Positions 1 through 9,213 of a stretch of DNA of 64,000 nucleotides are shown here, one piece after another (the stretch's first letter is position 1; the number at the start of each line of letters is the position of its first letter). The notes under the pieces were generated by a model, which saw only the letters and a program-made list of their open reading frames with translations, was not told the origin of the DNA and ran no database searches. Made by a program: the position numbers and the translations under genes. Source of the DNA: Aphelenchoides besseyi (Eukaryota; Nematoda; Chromadorea; Rhabditida; Aphelenchoididae); NCBI GenBank assembly GCA_024699855.1, contig JAMPIQ010000001.1, forward strand, positions 3,906,001-3,970,000, given 5' to 3'.

Positions 1-429
1 GCGCTCAATAATTGTCAAAAACGCCGGTATCAACACACGAAATTGACAACATAGGTTCGGCACGTAATAACGAACAATTTCATAGTAGGAATTTAAAATC
101 CATAGTCTGGAAACTTTTTTACAAGACCGTAAAGTTGACTATTGCACCCAGCGAGCGAAACCCCGATCAAAAAAGACGGCTAAAACGGAAAGCCAATTGG
201 AACGTTCGGGTCCAAAAGAACACCCGTAATTTGCTCTATTTATTTGCTCTTGTTACTAACCGGACTATTATTGTCAAATATCTTTATTTTCGTGATTGAA
301 TACGACAGTGTAGACACAATGCCACATCAGGGGAAATGACTGCAGGGAAATGCCCGCTTCTGTTCGGTGTGCCAATGACTTCCGGGCATGTGATATGGGT
401 CGTGGTTGAGAATGAACATATGGGGGTAA
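1..429. other. Left edge, no recognisable gene
   Basis: The stretch is AT-rich. A plus-strand open frame at 12-299 is rich in basic residues but has no recognisable domain and no neighbour on the same strand, so I do not call it a gene. If the Maverick element below has a terminal inverted repeat on this side it should lie here or further left; I could not identify one. Confidence 0.4.
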
Positions 430-693
430 CTACGGCTTCGAGGTATCTGGTCTATCGGATGGCATCCCCGAAAGATATGGCGAGTTGACGGCAAACGGCT
501 CAACAATCTTTCCATTGTTATCTCGTTCATAGTTCTTGAGATGTGAAGACAACACCTCCAAAGCCGATCGGCACAAAACTCCGAGAATCAACAGAATAGC
601 GCCAATCAAAACGTATAATAGACACCGTAAAATTCCTTCGTGAGTAATCAGATTAGAAGGATCGCAAAACGGCAACGTGTTGTTAACGTCCAT
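430..693 (-). CDS. Small single-pass membrane protein of the Maverick module
   Basis: This 87-residue protein starts at a clear ATG and has one hydrophobic helix at about residues 24-42 (RCLLYVLIGAILLILGVLC). Short polar ends flank it, and a positively charged stretch follows the helix. It starts only 4 bases after the capsid gene's stop, on the same strand, so it is probably part of the virion module. Small membrane proteins are common in Polinton-like elements, but I recognise no specific family. The role is unknown; a virion membrane or entry accessory role is inference from position only. Confidence 0.5.
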   Translation of the reverse strand: MDVNNTLPFCDPSNLITHEGILRCLLYVLIGAILLILGVLCRSALEVLSSHLKNYERDNNGKIVEPFAVNSPYLSGMPSDRPDTSKP

Positions 694-696
694 TTT

Positions 697-2047
697 TCAA
701 ATAATGAGGTCCGAGCTCGCTTGCCGAAACTTATCAACAGTTAGAATAGCGTCGTATTCGGCATAAATTAAGAGAACCACACCTCCTTGAGGAATTGGTT
801 TTCGAAATTTCATTTGTAGGTTTGTTGGCGAATGACGAATCAAATCAAAAGTAGCACTGGTGCTCGACAACGAGGTCGTCAAATCGAAACAGTAAATGTT
901 CCAACCGGATTCAAATTGCTTAAGCGAAATGGCGTTAGAAGAATCGTTGAACGCGTAACCGGTGGCCATTAACATGTCGTGATAAGCTCTCACGTATTGT
1001 TGACCATCATCGTAATTCATTTCGTATGGAATCTAAAAAAAGAATTACGAAAAAAAACGACTAATTCGAACAAACCGATGGATGATCGATTCCGGCCGTT
1101 GTTATGGTAATATCACGTACGTTGTACGGTTTGAAATTGAACTGATTCATCGACTGTGCGCCATTGAACGCCGCTGTTGAAACCATGGCCAAAACGATAC
1201 GTCGTGGACATTGATCGCCGAAAATGTTCGCGTGAAAATCTGTTCGACCCTCGGTTATGATGAGATGCTTCATTTGTGTTCGGCGAAGCGGGTATTTTGC
1301 CGGAGTTTTTTCCAACTGTGCATGCATTGTCAACGATAGGCTGTCTATGAGATTGAAAAATTTGCAATACAAACGATATTTCGTTATTTGTAGCTTGTAA
1401 GTGGAGCCGGCGGCGGCGCCCGGATTAAAAATACAAAAGTCATCAGAGTTCGGTGTCAAGAAAATGTCCATTTCGGCGCCGTTTACCAACAAAAGATCCT
1501 GATTGAACACGTCGGCAGGTACTTTGCTAATCAGTTGACACGGTTTGCTTAAAGCAAAAATTTTGCGGCTTGAAATGAGGCCCGAATCCGTTTTGCTCTC
1601 TGCATCGGCGTACGGAAAATAGCCGACCTCACTGAGCGGATATGTTTTGGCTTCGTGTCCATTCGACAATAACAGATCGAAATACGATTTGTACGAACTC
1701 AACCCGTTTCCCGAATAGACCTCACGACCGCCAATTAAAACTCGACAGTTTTTTATGAAAGTGCTTCCTATCGCTTGAATAGCCGCCGGTGTGTCGGTGG
1801 CTTCCAACGTTTTGCCATCGGATTTTGTTATACGGAATTCGGTAACAAAGTAACTGTCGTTAAGACTAATGTAACTGTTGCCGCTGAGAACTTTGAAATG
1901 AAACGGAAACTGTTCAACGCTGTTCGTCGCAAGTATTTCACGGTAGAAAGCGGATGAAAAACTGACATCCGTGGTGGGTATGGTAAATAGATTCAAAGCC
2001 GATGTAATGGTTTTTGGACTATCGCCATCAATCGTTTTGAACAACAT
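697..2047 (-). CDS. Maverick/Polinton major capsid protein (double jelly-roll)
   Basis: The product matches the family often annotated in invertebrate genomes as 'uncharacterized protein F54H12.2', the major capsid protein of Maverick/Polinton elements. Family landmarks are visible in order: an LNLFTIPTT start, a DSYFV segment near residue 65, KYPLRR near 257, FNFKPYNV near 305, then QYVRAY and YCFDLT in the last third. The gene has two exons, 2047-1076 and 1032-697. They are separated by a 43-bp GT-AG intron (1033-1075) that keeps frame, giving about 435 residues, the usual family length. Both exons are open throughout, so this gene looks intact, unlike its neighbours. It should form the hexon-like shell. 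Recognition comes from family knowledge, not a search. Confidence 0.88.
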
Positions 2048-2049
2048 GA

Positions 2050-2544
2050 TTAGACAAAAATATCACGTCGCCGTTTAGCCGCAATATTCGCCGGAACCGA
2101 CCGTCCACGGAGACGTTGTGTAGATGAAATTGCGGTACGGCGTTTTCGTCCTGAACCTTTGAGCGAACGAGACGCTCTATCCGCCAAGTTCGATAAGCCG
2201 ACACGTGAGTGTTCTTCGATGACATTTGTGGGCGGTTTACCTTCGGCCAAATCGTTGAGAATACGTGAACCAACGTGCAGACCTTCACATCCAATGACTT
2301 TGCCGGCCGTTTTTGCCATCGGAATCAGCCGTCGCCAAAGTGCCTGTAACAGATCGGCAAAACCGGCGCCGCTCTGCGCCGTTCGGCCAAATCCGCGCAT
2401 AAACGGTTGTCCGGCGAAATAGTCGTGCGTCAACGAGCCGCCGCCTATTTGCTGCATGTTATCAAACTCGCGAAAAAGCGAACATAATCGACGGTATCCG
2501 GATCGAACAATGTTTGAACCATTATTTATTGGAAAATACAACAA
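2050..2544 (-). CDS. Maverick small virion protein, pVI-like
   Basis: This 164-residue protein ends 3 bases before the capsid gene starts on the same strand. It has a glycine-rich centre (GAGFADLLQALWRRLIP), an amphipathic helix, a GKVIGCEGLHVGSRILNDL segment and a strongly basic tail with KRRR and RKRR clusters. That architecture matches the small protein encoded next to the capsid gene in many invertebrate Polintons. By analogy it corresponds to adenovirus protein VI, which lyses membranes and links capsid to core. The frame is open. The pVI comparison is inference from architecture and position; the association with the capsid gene is seen directly. Confidence 0.65.
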   Translation of the reverse strand: MLYFPINNGSNIVRSGYRRLCSLFREFDNMQQIGGGSLTHDYFAGQPFMRGFGRTAQSGAGFADLLQALWRRLIPMAKTAGKVIGCEGLHVGSRILNDLAEGKPPTNVIEEHSRVGLSNLADRASRSLKGSGRKRRTAISSTQRLRGRSVPANIAAKRRRDIFV

Positions 2545-2577
2545 CCGTTCAATGGAACGCGAACAGAAGAATGTGAG

Positions 2578-4055
2578 TTAGAAAATTGGAGCACGACGGA
2601 ACATAAGAGTCACTATCGTATGTCCGTATTGTATGGACAACAGTTTTCCGGCCAACGTGCGCAGCTCAATGTCTATTGTGTTGATTTCTTTTACGGCAAG
2701 CGGATAGAAAGTTGGTTGTTCGAAATAGCACTCCGCCGATTCGCCTTGATTTCCGGAAACATTGACTACCTGTAAAACGGAAACCATTTTGTCGCCCAAA
2801 ATAGAAGGTTCGATTAGGCCGGGAGCATAAATGACAAAATGTGAAATGCCTCCTGAAAAAATCTTGCATTCAGTAGTAGTCGTTGTTATCACCTGTTAGA
2901 TCGCAATCATAATGAGCAAAACTGCCGTGAACCAACAATCTATCCTTCTCAAACCCCCAGCGTGTATGCCAACTGGTCAGACAACTGAACATATTCAACT
3001 TTTGGGTCTAAATACAGGCGAAAACGTCTTCGCATATTGTCGAAAACAAAGCCACTTCCGGTTGGTATCTTTTCCGTAAACGGGATGTCTTCAACGTTGT
3101 TAAGCTCGTTCAATAGGGCGATTTGCTCATCGTACTCGCTCATATTCTCAGGAGCCGGTGGCTTTTCTGTCGTAGGTGTTGTATCCATTTCTTCATCTTC
3201 CCTGTTCGTTTCTTCAGCTGACAACAGCTGACAACAGCTCTTGGTCGTTCGCTGCAATGTTGTTTTCGTTCACCAACGCCGCTTCTTCTTCTTCAGCTCC
3301 TTGAGCGTCGAGAACGCCTGCACTTATTTGCTCTTCGTTCGTGTTGTACTTGGCATACAGTGCATTTAGAGCATTCAAACTATTCGTAGCATCTTCAGGG
3401 CAATTTGGATAAGATCGTCTTGGGACGCCACGGCCGCCACCAGTGTTTTCAAATGTTCCTTATCGGCGGCAATCTCGTTGCTCAGTTGCTCTAATTGAAG
3501 ACGTTTTTCCTCGAGCACTGCCAGGTCGCCGTCGTTCTTTTCGAGTGACTTTATATCGGTCTCCAACGCATCGTGATTGCGCGTCTTTTCAGCCAATTTT
3601 ACATTCGCTTCGTCGACGGCTCTTTGTTTTTCACGTATAGCCTTCACTTCACGATCGTACGCTGACTTATTGATACTCCATTCTTGTTGAGCTTTTTCGA
3701 TTTGCGTATTTTGTTCATCAGTCAATCGGACAGAACGTCGAATACGCGGCGTTTGTACGGCGGACATAATGCTTGTCAAGTGTTGAGCCATATGTTCGAC
3801 TGTATGAAATGTTGCCGCATCGACCTTAAGAGTTACAATATTGCCCGTAGTATCCCTCATTTTTATCCATTGAGGTGTTTCGGAGTCTATGGTCGTCCAA
3901 CTTTTGGTGTAGAAGATGCTACGCAGACCCACTTGCCAATTGCCATCGTAAAAGTGCAGAGTTTTTGGGAGTTGAACGCGAAAACTGTTCGAGCGGTTCG
4001 TGTAACCAAAAGTGTTCGACGGTAAAATAACTGTGAATCGCTGGTCGAACGACAT
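2578..4055 (-). pseudogene. Maverick penton-like minor capsid protein, frame broken
   Basis: The start (FTVILPSNTFGYTN, then WQVGLRSIFY) and the end (ISHFVIYAPGLIEP and the C-terminal QYGHTIVTLMFRR strand) match the penton-like protein encoded beside Polinton capsid genes. A predicted coiled coil rich in Glu, Lys and Gln occupies about residues 110-220 and is followed by an acidic linker. A 40-bp GT-AG intron lies at 2853-2892. The frame is broken at three places: near 3,405; at 3,220-3,240, where a 10-bp unit is tandemly duplicated; and near 2,957 in a run of five cytosines on the plus strand. Each break could be decay or an assembly indel. In a working element it would form capsid vertices. 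Confidence 0.65.
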
Positions 4056-4079
4056 GACGTTGTGGAGGACAATAACAAA

Positions 4080-5199
4080 CTAATCAATCAAATCGCTTTC
4101 ATTTATCCAACAGTTATCGGAAGCGGGGTGATTCTTCCATTCAACAAACAGCTGTCGGCGCCCACGTCGAGTGCGCGTCTTCAAAACTCGTTCAATACGC
4201 CACGTGGTATCCATTGTGGTTTTTGAAAGTTCATGCGCGTAAAATCGGCCCGAAGGTTCATTGTTATGATAATCTTTGAGTCGGAAAGTTGTAGGATTTG
4301 TTGGTATTTTTTTTGAAATTTGAAATACTTCATCGGTCCACGCAGGGTGATAGCCTTTGGAGAATTGAGTTTTTGCCTTTGAAATTCGAACATGATCACC
4401 GACTTTGAGTTTCGAGGGTTTCGTGTTCAGATCATTAGCGTACAGACGATCCCACACATTTTTCCAATTTGCGATATTCACATCGAGTGGCCGAAAGCCA
4501 AGAGTGCGATTTGGCGAACGATTAATAGCGAGAGTTAGCGGATGGAGAGCATCGATCCAACGATAAGTGTTCTTTTCACTCATGTATTTGTACAGACGTC
4601 TAAATTTTTGGATTACAAAAGAAAACCAAAATTCTCCCACTGTTTCAATGTTCTTATAGCCCGTTCAGCCAAAGCTGCTTTGGTCTCTGCGTTGTGAGCA
4701 AGTTTTTGAGTAATTTTTGAAGTGAAGACAGAAACTCTTTGACCTTTTGATTCTTGAACTCTTTGCCCAAATCGCTAAACACCGACCAGAAAAGGTAGTC
4801 GGCTTCTTCGAAAGTTTTCTTTAACGCTTCAATAACATCCTCGGGCTTTTTGGTTGGTAGAGGTTGTGTAAATATTCGTCGATTCAAGCCTTCAACTAAA
4901 ACCAATACGTAGCGCATGCCATTGTTCCAATGCTCAAGTTCGGGCATAAAAATCAAATCCATGCAAGCATCGGTGTAGAAGCCCGCTGGTTTGGTTTTCA
5001 AACGTTTGAAACGATAGCGTCGAGGCTTGTAAAGTGAAGCAGTTCGATCCTCTTCCAATACTCGAACGATTTTCGCGCGCGAAAATCTCTTTGGCCTTAA
5101 AACTCGCCATAGATTGTCAACAGCGGAATAAGCGGCGGAGGAATCGAGCGATCGATAGGCCTCGAGTATGAGTTTACGCTCATTCTCATCGACACTCAT
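4080..5199 (-). pseudogene. Maverick integrase (DDE, chromodomain), one frameshift
   Basis: A retroviral-type integrase core starts at 5199. The DDE residues are visible: Asp in ACMDLIFMPEL, Asp in VFSDLGKEFKN, and Glu in ALAERAIRTLK. A C-terminal region follows with KLKVGDHVRISK and a chromodomain-like end (VEWKNHPASDNCWINESDL). This layout is the c-integrase of Polintons, which inserts the element and may tether it to chromatin. A 41-bp GT-AG intron at 4600-4640 lies just after the third catalytic motif. A separate frame break lies near 4,705-4,725, between the second and third catalytic residues, and no splice sites explain it. An assembly indel is possible. The chromodomain exon is open. 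Confidence 0.82.
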
Positions 5200-5307
5200 T
5201 ATTGGAACACAACTCTACGATGCGAATGCAAAATTCGGTTATAAGATAAAATGGGAAAAAAATGTTAACGCCAAAGTTTATTGATTCGCAAAAAAATACA
5301 ATCGCGA

Positions 5308-6204
5308 CTATAGAATTTGGTGATTTGTACTGTTGACTTTTGGAAAAAATATAGTTGAAATGGTAACCGTCGCTGTTTGACGACCATTCAACTCGTCAGT
5401 TCCGTTGTTTGCGGCAAACAACTGCTTGAACGGATCACGGTAGAGATTTGAAGCGGCTGTCCAGTGATCTTCGTTTCCGTCCAATGCATAATGGAAAGAC
5501 ACGTAATTCCAGAGAGTGTGTTCGGTCATGACGATTTTGTAGCGATCACTGGCCGGAATAATTGAAGTGTTGAGTGTGTCGTAATGACTGATGAACGTGA
5601 CATTTTCGAATGTAAAAATGCAGCACTCCATCATTTCTGTCCACATTCGCAAATCATTGACGCTTCGAATATTTCCTTGTAGTACGACATGAGCGAGAGT
5701 AGTAACCAAATAGAGCTCGGATAGACACGCTAATGCAAATTCCGGAACGTCGAGCGCGTTAATTTTGAGGTTCTGTAGATTCACGAGTTGAGCAATAACG
5801 ATTAGTTCCGTGATTCGCATTTTCAGAGGAATCTTTTGTTTCCCAAAATAAACAAAAATGGTTCTCTTGTCCCAAGCGCCATCTTCAATGTGATCGAATT
5901 CATCAGCCCCAAGGTCTTCAAACGGTTGGATTGTGAGCGGTGATTCCACGATGAACTGCTGGAATCTGAGGGCGCGATCGTTGTTTCCGTCGAATAAATC
6001 AAAATTGAAGTTACGGGTTGAGTATTCGATCAGCCGAGTCGGTAGAGGATTCGAGTAGTCGATCGGCCGATTGGCTGCATCCGATCGTTTGCGCAACGAA
6101 ATCAACGTATCCAGAGAACAAAAATAGTCGACAAAATTTTCCATTCTAAAACCAATTGAAATAAACAAAACTCTAAACTCACATTTAATCGTTGACGAAT
6201 ACAA
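5308..6204 (-). CDS. Unrecognised Maverick-module protein
   Basis: The frame is open for 298 codons. A 3' splice-like site (ttggttttag) sits just before an internal ATG at about 6143, so the true protein may start with MENFVDYF and be about 278 residues. It has mixed alpha/beta character, with no signal peptide, no clear membrane segment and no motif I can name. It lies between integrase and a basic core-type protein on the same strand with close spacing. That position suggests an element gene in the slot where Polintons carry lineage-specific genes. It does not show ATPase Walker motifs or adenovirus-type protease residues, so it is not one of the usual missing core genes. Confidence 0.5.
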   Translation of the reverse strand: MYSSTIKCEFRVLFISIGFRMENFVDYFCSLDTLISLRKRSDAANRPIDYSNPLPTRLIEYSTRNFNFDLFDGNNDRALRFQQFIVESPLTIQPFEDLGADEFDHIEDGAWDKRTIFVYFGKQKIPLKMRITELIVIAQLVNLQNLKINALDVPEFALACLSELYLVTTLAHVVLQGNIRSVNDLRMWTEMMECCIFTFENVTFISHYDTLNTSIIPASDRYKIVMTEHTLWNYVSFHYALDGNEDHWTAASNLYRDPFKQLFAANNGTDELNGRQTATVTISTIFFPKVNSTNHQIL

Positions 6205-6213
6205 AAAAAGGGA

Positions 6214-7344
6214 TCAGTTCAACCAAACTTTGGGACGAAAACTCAAAAGCGCTTTCGATTTGAAAGTTCGAGATGATTGTTTCGGTTTCAAAACTTTCCT
6301 GCGCAACAGTCCTCTTCCTTTCATATTGATGATCGTCGATTTTGGCGCAAGATTGATTTCTGCGGCCAAATTTCTTTTGCGGATCTTTTTTGTTTGTGGC
6401 CGACCGTTTCCGCTCATGTTCCGAGACGATTTGGTGTTGCTTATCGGTGGATTGGGAAAGTAATCATTGAATTCCTTCATCGCAATCAAATGGTTTTTCA
6501 TTGTGCGTGTACCAGCAGGTGCTTTGTTGAATGTGCCGGTGTTCATGAGAAATGCCAATGCGTCTTTCGCATTACTGCCCTGAATCGGGCGTTTGGATAT
6601 TGTATTGTAAACACGATTCCGTGAATCAATTCCGTATTCCAATGGATTCTCGTTCATTTGGAGCCACATGCGTTCAAAATCCGCCTTACGTTTCTCAATA
6701 TCCCCACTGTTCTTTGGCTGATTGTTCTTTTGCCCAATGGTCGACTTTTGCGATTTTGCGGTAACAGGCGGCTTGTTTGCGGCGGCTGTCGGCTTGATTG
6801 TGGGGAGAGAGCCAGTCGTTGGAGAGGCTGTTTCGGAGGTTACGGTTCCGGCGATAGGAGAGTTCGTCTCGGAGGTCGCTTTTGCGCTTTTCGGTTTTAC
6901 CGTCAACTTTTTCTTCGCCGAGGGAGTTGAATTCTTTGGAGTTGTGATCTTGACTTTTTTCTTTGGCGGCTCGTCTGTGATTTCAGCGACTGTTTCACCA
7001 TCCCCGGACTCTGTAATGTTCGATGGCAATTCCTCTTTGGTCGTAATCGCGGCGGTCATTTCGGGCGACGGATTGTTTGGTTGATCGGTCAGAGTGACAG
7101 CCACCGGTTTGCTTTCGACAGCTTTCCATTGTTTCAAATAGCCGACTAGTGCCTGATTCATCAACAAATTTCGTTGACTTGTCGAGAGCTTTTTGTCAGT
7201 GTAAATTTTCTCGAGCATCAACATCGCGTTCGTTAAAAAATTGTCCGACATTTTTCGGGCCATCAATTCCGACACGTTATCACGAAGACGTTCCGGTGGA
7301 ACCAAAACAAACGTCCGCGCCATCAGAGCCGATAAATCGAGCAA
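6214..7344 (-). CDS. Maverick basic core-type protein with disordered middle
   Basis: This protein is 376 residues long. Its helical N-terminus (about 1-95) begins with a RTFVLVPPERL segment. A low-complexity Lys/Pro/Thr/Ser stretch (about 120-205) follows, then a folded domain with NPLEYGIDSRNRVYN and GSNAKDALAFLMN (about 225-275), then a very basic C-terminus. The combination of a FVLVP-type start and a 'NP..YG(I/V)...I.N ... GSN...AL.FL' domain recurs in proteins beside Polinton capsid genes, as far as I recall. The basic, disordered composition suits DNA condensation in a virion core, but this is inference. The stop falls one base before the next gene's start context, so the genes are tightly packed. 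Confidence 0.55.
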   Translation of the reverse strand: MLDLSALMARTFVLVPPERLRDNVSELMARKMSDNFLTNAMLMLEKIYTDKKLSTSQRNLLMNQALVGYLKQWKAVESKPVAVTLTDQPNNPSPEMTAAITTKEELPSNITESGDGETVAEITDEPPKKKVKITTPKNSTPSAKKKLTVKPKSAKATSETNSPIAGTVTSETASPTTGSLPTIKPTAAANKPPVTAKSQKSTIGQKNNQPKNSGDIEKRKADFERMWLQMNENPLEYGIDSRNRVYNTISKRPIQGSNAKDALAFLMNTGTFNKAPAGTRTMKNHLIAMKEFNDYFPNPPISNTKSSRNMSGNGRPQTKKIRKRNLAAEINLAPKSTIINMKGRGLLRRKVLKPKQSSRTFKSKALLSFRPKVWLN

Positions 7345-7707
7345 CTAGTCGTGGCGCACGGAAGCCAACAAATGAATCAAAATGGGGGTGATAATCGGCA
7401 TTAGTGCCGCAACACCTGCTCCCGATTGAACGAGTCGACGTGCCGATCTCTCACTTCGTACTCGCGAAAGTTTTCGGACAAGTGGCGCGTGTGGCCGCAA
7501 GCGCTCGAGTTGTCGGTGTTTCAACGGAAAATGCGCATGCAACACATTGTAGGCAATCTCAACCAACGCCAAAAGTTCGGCTCCGGTAGCATCGGCCACT
7601 AGATCTCGCCGCTTCTGATCCGAATTCGCGGATTTCAATCGTTGGAGAAACGATGTCACCGGCAATAATCCCCGAACAGTGGAATACGCAGCCGTTCGTT
7701 GAGACAT
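7345..7707 (-). CDS. Maverick small virion protein, pX/mu-like
   Basis: This 120-residue protein is helical, with an Arg-rich cluster (KLSRVRSERSARRLVQSG) followed by a hydrophobic stretch (AGVAALMPIITPILIHLL) at the C-terminus. A basic segment, then Gly/Ala, then a hydrophobic tail is the pattern of the small pX-like proteins in Polintons and adintoviruses, which resemble adenovirus core peptide mu/pX. It is the first gene of the minus-strand module and abuts the next gene with no spacer. The frame is open. Family assignment is by pattern only. Confidence 0.5.
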   Translation of the reverse strand: MSQRTAAYSTVRGLLPVTSFLQRLKSANSDQKRRDLVADATGAELLALVEIAYNVLHAHFPLKHRQLERLRPHAPLVRKLSRVRSERSARRLVQSGAGVAALMPIITPILIHLLASVRHD

Positions 7708-7804
7708 AAAGGAATGAATATGATGAGTAAAAGTTCCAATTCTGATTTCTTCTTAGGTTGTGTATCGAGTGTGAAATATAAGCAACAAAACGGGTTTATT
7801 TGTC

Positions 7805-8960
7805 GACTTTGTGATTTTTCAGGTCCAATTATTGCCGATATGTCCACCCGTTATAGCACCAAAATTTTGATCTCGGTCATGTACGTTTTCGAGTTATCTT
7901 TGCGATCTGCACGTTCGATTTCAATTTCTCAATTTCTCAAGGTGTTTGAACGACCGAATTTTTGGATGGACAGCAGGAATGAAACGGTCAGTTTGTTGCT
8001 AATCGATTTGTTTACGATCGTATTTCAGGCCTACATCTTCAACTACATGCTTACACTCGTCCAATTCTGCTCCTCATCAATACACAACGATATCTCATGG
8101 TATTTGAATTGATGTTCAACATAATCAATGTGTTTTTGCATGAGCCCGTCTTTTCACGTTATGCATCAATGGATCGACGAGAACATTATGGACCGTTACC
8201 ACGATCGTCAATGTTATTTGTCTACAGAAATTGCTGCTGCTAATCTATTCACATTCGTGTCATACCAACATTGTCTACAGCTGACCAACAAAAAGTACAC
8301 GAACGGCAACAAACGTTGTGGGATTATCGGTTGTGACCACGTGGTAAATGAATTGAACCTGAAAAAAAACCAAATAAATTGGAAGAAATCAAAACCGCTT
8401 ACTTTGTTTTCGCCGTCGTTTTTCGCTGGTCCTCAATGAAGAGGAGCACACGACCTACGGGAAGCTTTTCATGACATTGATTGAACAGTCGTTCGTGGAG
8501 TCTGACTTCTGGTTCGGGAAGAAAGGAGTGAAATCAACGGCTTCAACATTCGGAGATCGAGCAAATTGCCGGAATAGTCAAATTTAGAAAGCGATTTACC
8601 CAATCGACTGACTGCTCGTTGGTATTCCACGTGCAAGAGGTCAATCAATTGTCTGAAACTTTTGAGTGTTGTCCGTTTCAGTTTTCACCCTTCGAATTCA
8701 CGTGTTCTGCACATTTCAGTTGACACTTCCGAGTTTCGATCTTGAACATTCGGCCACATTTGAACATCAACTGTGAAAAATTGGGGTCAAGAAACTTTTT
8801 GATCCAAAGAAAGCCGATATTCCAAACATGTTTTCCAAACGTGTGTATCACGGCGGTTTCACTCAAAAAATCGAATTCAAGGAATGCTATATTCTCAACC
8901 ACTCATCTAAATGTTGTCTTTGTAGATCAACTCAATTGGTATTGGCGTTTTACAGGGCTT
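7805..8960 (+). pseudogene. Decayed plus-strand coding region, membrane-type
   Basis: Several segments read like real protein but lie in different frames. An exon-like stretch follows a 3' splice-like site at 7,821 and ends at a possible 48-bp intron before 8,029. A second stretch near 8,050-8,240 is hydrophobic (YLMVFELMFNIINVFLHE) and then polar. A third near 8,430-8,560 contains EEEHTTYGKLFMTLIEQSF. No single frame spans them and no canonical intron set joins them all. I do not recognise the family. It runs opposite to the virion genes and lies between them and the kinase-like gene, so it may be a relic cargo or host gene. Confidence 0.35.
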
Positions 8961-9213
8961 TGCTGAACAGATGATTTTACAAAAACGTCCGAAACGCTCA
9001 GCTTATACGAAGATCAAAGTCGACAAGCCGTTTGTGCACATGGCTTACGGCGTAAATTCTGCTGGTAGCAGCATTCTTTATGCAGGAGTATTCCCTTGAA
9101 ACTGATCCAAACATCCGATCTTTTCATTTATATCTTGATGTGCAATTCCGCCCATTGAATGACACGTTCATGCATAGACTCCGAAACAATTTATTGCATA
9201 TGAAAACAGAGAC

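Noticed and set aside
1..7707. Reading the minus-strand cluster as a bacterial or phage operon
   Set aside because: GT-AG introns, chromodomain integrase and the invertebrate-type capsid family place it in a eukaryotic Maverick.
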